This document shows, piece by piece, positions 1-4,710 of a stretch of DNA of 5,049 nucleotides; position 1 is the stretch's first letter, and each line of letters starts with the position of its first letter. The DNA comes from Campylobacter sp. (GTDB taxonomy: Bacteria; Campylobacterota; Campylobacteria; Campylobacterales; Campylobacteraceae). Both the position numbers and the translations under genes were made by a program. The stretch covers positions 1-5,049 of the forward strand of contig JAFVMP010000231.1 of the NCBI GenBank assembly GCA_017506845.1, in the 5' to 3' direction. The notes below the pieces were generated by a model. The model was given only the letters and a program-made list of their open reading frames with translations. It was not told the DNA's origin and did not search any database.

Positions 1-1283
1 AAGTAGTGTTCTTCAATGCTTGCTGCTAAATTTAATACTTGATTAGCATCCCAGTCTTGATGAAATGAATGCACTTTTAACACTTCTAAATCACCATTTG
101 TTAGCGTTCCAGTCTTATCAAAAACAAATATTTCACTTAGCTGAAGACTCTCTAAACTTTTAGCACCTTTTACGATAATTCCCTCTTTAGCAGCACTTGA
201 TATAGCTGATTTAAATGCCACTGGTGTAGTGAGTTTTAAAGCACAAGAGTAATCAGCCTGAAGCACGCTAGCTGCGCGCACTAGCTCGCCAGTCATAGCA
301 TAACTTAGTCCAGCTAGGCTAAGGGTAATTGGCACTAAAGAGTCTGCCATTTTTGAAGCGGTTAGCTCTTGATTTGAGCGTTCATCTAGTGTGGATTGGA
401 TATAGGATTTTATGCGATTAGTAGCAGTGTGATCGCCTACAGCTTCAGCCCAGATTTTAATCTTACCTTCTTGAACTATTGTACCACTTAAAACTCTATC
501 GCCTCTACTTTTACTAGCTGGAGTAGCCTCTCCTGTCATTGAAATTTGATTTATTAAAGCCTCTCCATCTACTATATGGCCATCTATATATATGGTATCT
601 CCAGCACCTACTACTACGATATCGCCAATTTTTATATCATCGCTTGGAATTTGACGAAGTATTGGCTTATCATTTTCTATGATCTCAATCCAGGCTAGAC
701 CGCCTTTTTGTTTGGCTAACTCTTTGATAAGATCATCGCTTTTATACATTGTAAGCTCTTCTATATACTCACCTAAAGTCAGCATAAAATTGGTTGAATT
801 GGCTGCCTTATAGTCTTTTAAATATAGTGAAATTGCTACAGCTGCAGCTTCAAGGCTACGAGATGTGATGCCTTCGCTAAATGTCTCTTTTAATCCGCTT
901 TTTAGCAATGGAAAGGAGGCTAAAAGGCTAAAACCAAGACTAAGTCCTGGACTTCTAAGAAATGGAGCTATAGCTAAAGCACTAGCAGCACGCACTACTT
1001 CAGATGAGCTTGGGATTTCGCTTCTTAGTGCGATGTAGCTATCTTTTTTGCTCTTGCTTTGGCTTTTGATTTCATTAGATTTTAAAATATCTGAAATTTG
1101 ATTTTGAATTTGATCTAATGAGCCTTCGTAGCTTATAATTATACTTTTGATTATCCCATTTATGCGTACATCTATCACATTTGGCAAAGAGTCTATAGCA
1201 ACTCTAAGCAAAAGCGGATCTACACTACCTTCATAGCTAAATCTAGCTCTAGATTTGGTTTTGTGCAGAAGTTTTATAGACAT
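1..1283 (-). CDS. fezB: P1B-type (P1B-6-like) heavy-metal ATPase, ferrosome FezB-like, N-terminal 427 residues
   Basis: This is a P-type metal-transporting ATPase cut off by the window start. I translated 427 residues from ATG at 1283. Seen: an N-terminal arginine motif (H7-K-T-K-S-R12-A-R14), then a cysteine-free HMA-like stretch (~12-68) with no CxxC; hydrophobic helices around 95-128 and 143-152; the actuator-domain motif TGEATP at 250-255; two helices at ~314-360; S346-C347-A348 where classical Cu/Zn pumps have CPC; and the phosphorylation motif DKTGT at 389-393 (acceptor Asp389). The nucleotide-binding domain and last helices lie outside the window. An SCA-type helix with an arginine-rich N-terminus fits the P1B-6 class, whose member FezB builds ferrosomes; iron as substrate is inferred. 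The start lies 3 bases after the previous stop with only a weak ribosome site, which suggests translational coupling. P-type ATPase is certain; the FezB subtype is probable. Confidence 0.9.
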   Translation of the reverse strand, partial: MSIKLLHKTKSRARFSYEGSVDPLLLRVAIDSLPNVIDVRINGIIKSIIISYEGSLDQIQNQISDILKSNEIKSQSKSKKDSYIALRSEIPSSSEVVRAASALAIAPFLRSPGLSLGFSLLASFPLLKSGLKETFSEGITSRSLEAAAVAISLYLKDYKAANSTNFMLTLGEYIEELTMYKSDDLIKELAKQKGGLAWIEIIENDKPILRQIPSDDIKIGDIVVVGAGDTIYIDGHIVDGEALINQISMTGEATPASKSRGDRVLSGTIVQEGKIKIWAEAVGDHTATNRIKSYIQSTLDERSNQELTASKMADSLVPITLSLAGLSYAMTGELVRAASVLQADYSCALKLTTPVAFKSAISSAAKEGIIVKGAKSLESLQLSEIFVFDKTGTLTNGDLEVLKVHSFHQDWDANQVLNLAASIEEHY

Positions 1284-1286
1284 ATT

Positions 1287-1595
1287 TTACTCACTAGCTT
1301 CAGCTTTTGCATCTTCATAGCGCTCTTTTAGCTCTTCTAAGCCGCATTCAAAAAGTGTTGAAATTTTAGCAAATCCCTTAAAAATTGCTCTTTGAGCGCT
1401 CTCATTTGTTAAAATATATGTAGCCGCAGCGCCAATTAATGCACCTTTTAAAAAGTCTCCACTACCATTAGAGCCAAAAACTCCATCTAAAAACCCATTT
1501 TGAGTATTTTGATTATTTTGTATATTTTGAAAATTTAAATTTGACTGATTTGAGGTTGAATTTACATTTTTAATATAAGGATTATTATTTATCAT
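1287..1595 (-). CDS. Small glycine-zipper membrane protein with Asn/Gln-rich N-terminus (102 aa)
   Basis: I do not recognise this protein by name. Residues 3-33 are a low-complexity Asn/Gln/Ser-rich tail, followed by a Gly-rich linker (34-47), one hydrophobic helix around 48-63 containing G51-A-L-I-G55-A, and a charged, probably helical C-terminus (85-102, rich in Glu, Lys and Ala). One Cys (84) is present. The GAxIGA motif also occurs in the 119-aa and 194-aa neighbours. The start at 1595 overlaps the end of the 119-aa gene by 11 bases and is preceded by an AAGG ribosome site about 7 bases upstream; the P-type ATPase starts 3 bases after its stop. Position in the operon suggests a structural or scaffold role in the ferrosome membrane, possibly equivalent to FezA or other small Fez proteins, but this is inference. 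Confidence 0.75.
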   Translation of the reverse strand: MINNNPYIKNVNSTSNQSNLNFQNIQNNQNTQNGFLDGVFGSNGSGDFLKGALIGAAATYILTNESAQRAIFKGFAKISTLFECGLEELKERYEDAKAEASE

Positions 1596-1944
1596 TATTT
1601 AACCTTTTTTGTTGATTTTTTAATATTTTACACTCTTTTGGTTTAAATGCATTTTGGACGCCATAGACAAAGGCCCCACCAATTGCAATATATGTAGCAG
1701 CTTCTACTATTTTAGTTGAGGTGCTTTTATTTGGATTGCCAATGGTGTTTGATGCGGCAATAGCACATGCTCCAATTGCAGCACCTTCAAGTGCCGATTT
1801 TATTGTAGTTTTAATAGCTTCATCTTGAGTGATTTGACCATCTTTTAACTTAGCATATTGGTATGCGCCACTTGCCATAAGTGCCAAAATCGCTCCACTA
1901 ACTGCGTGTCCACTCACTGAACGAGGTGCACCTGTGTTTATCAT
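1585..1944 (-). CDS. Small membrane protein with KLKDG-QDE segment and glycine zipper (119 aa)
   Basis: This is a protein of unknown function with two to three hydrophobic segments: ~12-29 (small residues, S-G-A), ~51-66 with G54-A-A-I-G58-A, and ~80-98 with I-A-I-G-G-A. Between the first two lies K32-L-K-D-G36 followed by Q40-D-E42, a short soluble turn that recurs almost identically at the C-terminus of the 194-aa ferritin-like protein. The C-terminus (101-119) is basic. The pattern suggests a helical hairpin inserted in, or lying on, a membrane. The start at 1944 overlaps the upstream stop as ATGA, with an AAGGAT ribosome site at 1951-1956, so the two genes are probably translationally coupled. 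Glycine-zipper hairpins of this kind could bend or pack membranes; a role in ferrosome assembly is inferred from the operon only. Confidence 0.75.
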   Translation of the reverse strand: MINTGAPRSVSGHAVSGAILALMASGAYQYAKLKDGQITQDEAIKTTIKSALEGAAIGACAIAASNTIGNPNKSTSTKIVEAATYIAIGGAFVYGVQNAFKPKECKILKNQQKRLNNDK

Positions 1945-2255
1945 TGATTAATCCTTGGATTGCTATTTTCTAAATTTAGATTGGTAGCTGATTTTAGGTT
2001 TGACTCATCTTGAGAATTTGGAGTCGCTTGAGTTTCTATTTTTGCTTTTGGTTTGCGGCCTGGTTTTTTTCTTGCTGGTTTGGCTTGAACTTTTTCTTTA
2101 ATGTTTGTTATAGTAGCTTTGCTAGTAGTTATGCCATCTTGTAGTTTTTTGTCTAAATTTAAGTTTCCAAGCGATTTTGCTATCTGATCTCTTTTAGTAA
2201 ATGCAAATGCAATTCCAGCACCTAGTGCGATTCCAGCGATAAATGGTAATGCCAT
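1941..2255 (-). CDS. Small membrane-anchored protein with basic Lys/Pro-rich tail (104 aa)
   Basis: The N-terminus (2-19) is a single hydrophobic glycine-zipper helix, A-G8-I-A-L-G12-A-G14, ending in a K-R-D stop-transfer boundary. A polar, probably helical middle follows (22-57), then a strongly basic Pro/Lys segment at 59-72 (K-P-A-R-K-K-P-G-R-K-P-K) and an Asn/Ser-rich acidic tail. The layout resembles YtxH/DUF5132-type small anchored proteins. The basic segment looks like an AT-hook or polyanion-binding patch; it could bind DNA, phospholipid or a phosphate-rich granule, and the sequence does not say which. A strong ribosome site (AAGGAG, complement at 2262-2267) precedes the start, the best in the operon, which hints at high expression. 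The start is 3 bases after the ferritin-like gene's stop, and its own stop overlaps the next start. Confidence 0.78.
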   Translation of the reverse strand: MALPFIAGIALGAGIAFAFTKRDQIAKSLGNLNLDKKLQDGITTSKATITNIKEKVQAKPARKKPGRKPKAKIETQATPNSQDESNLKSATNLNLENSNPRINQ

Positions 2256-2258
2256 ATT

Positions 2259-2843
2259 TTACTCCTTATTTTTATTTAGTAGTTCATTTGCGATAATTAC
2301 GCTAAAAGCGCCAATAATCGCACCTCCAACTAAGCTATAATTTAATTTACCTAAAAATCCCTCTAATTCATCTTGACCTAGTGAGCCATCTTTTAATTTA
2401 TTCACCATTATAGCAGTCTCATTTATTAAGGTTTTACCTTGATTTAATTGTTCTAAAAGATTGTTATTTTGATTTAAATTTAGAGCATTTTGCAAGGCCG
2501 GAATATGATTATTATAACTAGCTGCTTGAAGCCTATAAAATGTATCTATTATCTGCGGATTGCTCTCATTAGCTACTAAAGTATTATATAATTCTACATT
2601 TGCTTGTTCATTTTGTAGTGCTATAACAGCTGCTTCTTCAAAGCTTTTAGGGGTTGCAAAACTATAAGGATTTGCCGGTATTTGCACACCAAGCTCATTT
2701 AGATGGAAAATAATAGCATTTATATGATTTGCCTCAGCCTCTAAAAGATTAGTAAATGGTGCTCCAAACTCACTAGCGCTAAAGTAGAAGCTATAAGCTT
2801 TATACTCATCATCTAACGCTTTTAAAAGATTATCTATGCTCAT
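2259..2843 (-). CDS. Ferritin-like (DUF2202-like) protein with C-terminal glycine-zipper tail
   Basis: The protein has 194 residues. Residues ~3-125 read as a four-helix ferritin-like domain: E13 in D-D-E-Y-K-A-Y, E37-x-x-H40 in the second helix (L-E-A-E-A-N-H), E79 (and E84) in the third, and H113 in a final A-S-Y-N-N-H-I-P-A-L helix. The spacing and the last motif resemble DUF2202 proteins, whose fourth helix ends in a similar S-x-N-H-L. The Glu/His residues are candidate di-iron ligands, so ferroxidase or iron-handling activity is likely but not proven. A second module (143-191) holds K149-L-K-D-G153, Q157-D-E and a hydrophobic G173-G-A-I-I-G178-A helix, probably a membrane or vesicle anchor. 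Ordinary ferritin-like proteins lack such a tail. The start overlaps the previous stop (ATGA, 2840-2843) and has an AAAGGAT ribosome site. Its place in the operon suggests iron loading of ferrosomes. Confidence 0.85.
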   Translation of the reverse strand: MSIDNLLKALDDEYKAYSFYFSASEFGAPFTNLLEAEANHINAIIFHLNELGVQIPANPYSFATPKSFEEAAVIALQNEQANVELYNTLVANESNPQIIDTFYRLQAASYNNHIPALQNALNLNQNNNLLEQLNQGKTLINETAIMVNKLKDGSLGQDELEGFLGKLNYSLVGGAIIGAFSVIIANELLNKNKE

Positions 2844-3196
2844 TTTATATCCTTTAGATTTTTATTTATTATCATAGCAATTTTATCTAGATTGCGCCCA
2901 TTTATAGCATCTTCCCATAGACTTGGCTCAAGCATATCTTTATCATAGTGCAAGGTTAAAGAGCCGATTAGTTTATTAAATTTAATCTCTTTGATTAGTG
3001 GAATTTGATTTAGTTTATCTATTAATTCTTTGGCTTCTATTTTGCTTTGTTGGGCTAGGTTTTTAAGCTTTAAACTAGCTCGCAGTCTAATTCTGCCAGG
3101 TGTGTGATGAATAATGCTAAAATAATCACTTAAAAGCTCTAAATCACTAGGTTTTATCTGTAGATTATTAAGTGAAATCTGATCATTTTTATCCAT
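2840..3196 (-). CDS. fezC: Cysteine-free HMA-like protein with arginine motif, ferrosome FezC-like
   Basis: This 118-residue protein is the first gene of the minus-strand operon. Residues 30-39 read H-H-T-P-G-R-I-R-L-R. They are followed by an alpha-helical stretch (~50-64) and strands at ~67-84 (I-K-E-I-K-F-N then G-S-L-T-L-H-Y-D), the usual helix-strand-turn-strand order of heavy-metal-associated (HMA) folds. The metal-binding CxxC of true HMA domains is absent, so it matches the HMA_2-like group. There is no membrane segment. The same motif and fold order occur at the N-terminus of the P-type ATPase in this operon. An HMA-like protein beside a P1B-6 ATPase is the FezC/FezB pairing of ferrosome loci; the basic patch may interact with the ATPase, iron phosphate or membrane. 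The ribosome site is weak (GAG about 8 bases upstream). FezC identity is probable, not certain. Confidence 0.8.
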   Translation of the reverse strand: MDKNDQISLNNLQIKPSDLELLSDYFSIIHHTPGRIRLRASLKLKNLAQQSKIEAKELIDKLNQIPLIKEIKFNKLIGSLTLHYDKDMLEPSLWEDAINGRNLDKIAMIINKNLKDIK

Positions 3197-3233
3197 AAAT
3201 TTACTCGATTTTCTCTTATTTTGTACAGGTAAA

Positions 3234-3239
3234 ATTATA
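3234..3239 (-). promoter_or_regulatory. -10 box candidate for the fez-like operon
   Basis: On the minus strand this reads TATAAT, a perfect -10. Transcription would begin near 3227 and leave a leader of about 30 bases before the start at 3196. No -35 is evident, which is normal for the Campylobacter vegetative sigma factor. The sequence is AT-rich, so a chance match is possible; the position relative to the first gene is the main support. Confidence 0.5.
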
Positions 3240-3240
3240 T

Positions 3241-3257
3241 ATTAATGATGATAAATC
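3241..3257 (-). promoter_or_regulatory. Weak Fur-box-like sequence next to the operon -10
   Basis: On the minus strand this reads GATTTATCATCATTAAT, directly upstream of the -10. The core ATCATTA matches one arm of the E. coli Fur consensus; over the 19-base site I count about 12 matches. Binding here would block the promoter, in line with iron-dependent repression of a ferrosome operon. In such AT-rich DNA this is only suggestive. Confidence 0.25.
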
Positions 3258-3371
3258 TTAACTTAAATTTATAGATATTGATATTGATTTTCATATAATT
3301 AAATCAAAAATTTGCTATATTTTAGTTGAGTAGATTTGGTAAATTCGGCTAATTTTGTATAGTTTATTTAA

Positions 3372-3397
3372 AATCATTATCATATATATTTTGATAA
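3372..3397. promoter_or_regulatory. Fur-like half-site and TTATCA/TGATAA inverted repeat
   Basis: AATCATTATC at 3372-3381 equals the right arm of the E. coli Fur consensus. Overlapping it, TTATCA (3377-3382) and TGATAA (3392-3397) form a 6-bp inverted repeat with a 9-base spacer. It lies between the two divergent promoters, about 60 bases upstream of the plus-strand -10. It could be a Fur or related operator; chance is not excluded. Confidence 0.3.
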
Positions 3398-3456
3398 AAT
3401 ATTGATATTTGGATTATATTAAGGTTAAATTTATATTTTGTTTATTTTTAAATTTG

Positions 3457-3465
3457 TGTTATAAT
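3457..3465 (+). promoter_or_regulatory. Extended -10 promoter of the ATP-grasp gene
   Basis: TGT followed by TATAAT (3460-3465) is an extended -10 of the Campylobacter sigma-70 type, preceded by T-rich sequence. Transcription would start near 3472. An AAGGGGA ribosome site at 3482-3488 then lies 5 bases from the chosen ATG at 3493. Another ATG at 3489 is in a different frame that stops after nine codons. Confidence 0.65.
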
Positions 3466-3492
3466 CAAAAATTATTTTAAAAAGGGGAATGA

Positions 3493-4602
3493 ATGAAGAA
3501 AAATATAGTATTTTTTGAGGCTCGTGGAGGAAGTGATAAAGGCGAAGATGGACACCGCAAAGATACTATGCCTATGGTAAATGCACTCAAAGCTAAAGGC
3601 TGGAGTGGAGAGGTTATATTTTTGACTGATGAGATTTTGCGTGATGCAAATGAGACTAAAAAGATATATGAATACACTTTATCAAATGCTGATGGCTATG
3701 TCTCTAGGGTAAATCCTGGAAATTTAAAAGAAGAGAAGCTATATTTTGACCTACTTCGTTCTTTATGTGAGGCTGGATTAGTAGGAATGCCGCACCCTGA
3801 TGCTATGATAGGATATGGAGCTAAGGACGCATTAACTAAGTTAGCTAGTACAGATTTAGTACCTACTGATACATATGCATATTATGATAAAGATGAAGCT
3901 GCTAGAATCGGTGTAGAGTTTAGTGATAAGCATAATTTTATCAAAAGTTTCCCAAAAACTTTAGCCAAAGGCGAGAGAGTTTTAAAGCAAAATAGAGGCT
4001 CGACAGGAGAAGGAATTTGGCGTGTAAGACTTGAAAATCCGGCTGATTATAATAAATTTGATACCTTGCCACTAGATACTAAGATTATTTGTACAGAGGC
4101 TAAAGATAATCACTCTGAAAATAGAGAACTTGGTGAGTTTATGGAGTTTTGCAAGAGTTATCTTGTAGGCGATAATGGAATGCTAGTAGATATGACATTT
4201 TTACCGCGTATAAAAGAGGGCGAGATAAGAATTCTAATGCTATATAAAACTCCAGTATATGTGGTACATAAAAAACCAGCCGAAGGTGGCGATGCCTTTT
4301 CTGCTACGCTATTTAGTGGAGCAAAATATCGCTATGATGAACCAAAAGAGTGGAGTGAGTTGATAGATTGGTTTTTAGGCGAACTTCCAGGAATTAAATC
4401 AAAGCTAGGAGATTATGATTTGCCACTTATTTGGACGGCTGATTTTATCCTTGATACTGATACAAATGGTAATGATAAATATGTCTTAGGCGAGATAAAT
4501 TGCTCATGTGTAGGATTTACAAGTCCAGCTGAATTTATGGAAAAAGTTGCCATAATGGTAGCTGATAATATAATTGATATTGTTAGTTCTAAGCTAGGAT
4601 AG
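3493..4602 (+). CDS. ATP-grasp family protein, Cj0069-like
   Basis: This is a complete 369-residue protein that resembles the Campylobacter Cj0069 family, a hypothetical protein with an ATP-grasp fold as in glutathione synthetase and D-Ala ligases. Such enzymes use ATP to activate a carboxylate and join it to an amine or thiol; the substrate here is unknown. Seen: an N-terminal Rossmann-like region (1-100) starting M-K-K-N-I-V-F-F-E; an ATP-binding lysine and glycine loop at 163-178 (V-L-K165-Q-N-R-G-S-T-G-E-G); a strand pair at 243-262 with E244-I-R246; and the metal-binding residues D317 and E334-I-N336 in G-E-I-N-C-S-C. No signal peptide or membrane segment is visible, so it is cytoplasmic. 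It has its own promoter and a hairpin terminator, hence is monocistronic, and is divergent from the fez-like operon; a functional link is not evident. Confidence 0.9.
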   Translation: MKKNIVFFEARGGSDKGEDGHRKDTMPMVNALKAKGWSGEVIFLTDEILRDANETKKIYEYTLSNADGYVSRVNPGNLKEEKLYFDLLRSLCEAGLVGMPHPDAMIGYGAKDALTKLASTDLVPTDTYAYYDKDEAARIGVEFSDKHNFIKSFPKTLAKGERVLKQNRGSTGEGIWRVRLENPADYNKFDTLPLDTKIICTEAKDNHSENRELGEFMEFCKSYLVGDNGMLVDMTFLPRIKEGEIRILMLYKTPVYVVHKKPAEGGDAFSATLFSGAKYRYDEPKEWSELIDWFLGELPGIKSKLGDYDLPLIWTADFILDTDTNGNDKYVLGEINCSCVGFTSPAEFMEKVAIMVADNIIDIVSSKLG

Positions 4603-4605
4603 ATA

Positions 4606-4636
4606 TTAAATTCCACTCAAAAAGAGTGGAATTTAA
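4606..4636 (+). terminator. Hairpin terminator after the ATP-grasp gene
   Basis: TTAAATTCCACTC (4606-4618) pairs perfectly with GAGTGGAATTTAA (4624-4636), a 13-bp stem with an AAAAA loop, starting 3 bases after the stop codon. The T tract is short and interrupted (ATTTATAAT), so termination may be partial. The symmetrical stem with A-rich left flank could also work on the other strand. Confidence 0.75.
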
Positions 4637-4674
4637 ATTTATAATCAACCTTTAATCTCATAATAATTCAAATT

Positions 4675-4683
4675 TGGTATAAT
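4675..4683 (+). promoter_or_regulatory. Extended -10 promoter of the last gene
   Basis: TGG followed by TATAAT (4678-4683), preceded by TT, is an extended -10 of the Campylobacter type. Its position 28 bases before the ATG at 4711, with an AAAAGAGGA ribosome site (4696-4704) between, supports a real gene start downstream. Confidence 0.65.
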
Positions 4684-4710
4684 TTCTAAAAATTTAAAAG
4701 AGGATTTTTA

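Larger units (their letters stand above)
3197..3492. other. Divergent AT-rich intergenic region
   Basis: These 296 bases separate the minus-strand fez-like operon from the plus-strand ATP-grasp gene. No open reading frame or RNA gene is convincing. The region holds a -10 candidate for each direction, a 6-base tandem GATATT-GATATT-GAT at 3274-3288 with ATTGATATT recurring at 3401-3409, and weak Fur-box-like sequences. It is markedly more AT-rich than the flanking genes, as is typical of Campylobacter promoters. Confidence 0.7.

Noticed and set aside
1..3196. Copper or zinc efflux operon
   Set aside because: The ATPase lacks CPC and CxxC, the HMA-like protein lacks cysteines, and the small glycine-zipper and ferritin-like partners do not occur in ordinary efflux operons.
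1287..3196. Encapsulin or magnetosome locus
   Set aside because: No encapsulin shell protein and no recognisable Mam/Mad proteins are present; the glycine-rich helices are only a loose similarity.
3274..3409. Repeated GATATT units as a CRISPR or iteron array
   Set aside because: Only two units plus a partial one, with one isolated recurrence, in very AT-rich DNA; no regular spacing or long repeats.
3477..3677. 66-codon minus-strand open frame opposite the ATP-grasp start
   Set aside because: It is antisense to a well supported gene, has no ribosome site and shows no family resemblance.
4413..4616. 67-codon minus-strand open frame opposite the ATP-grasp end
   Set aside because: It mirrors the conserved ATP-grasp C-terminus and begins in the terminator hairpin, so it is a shadow.
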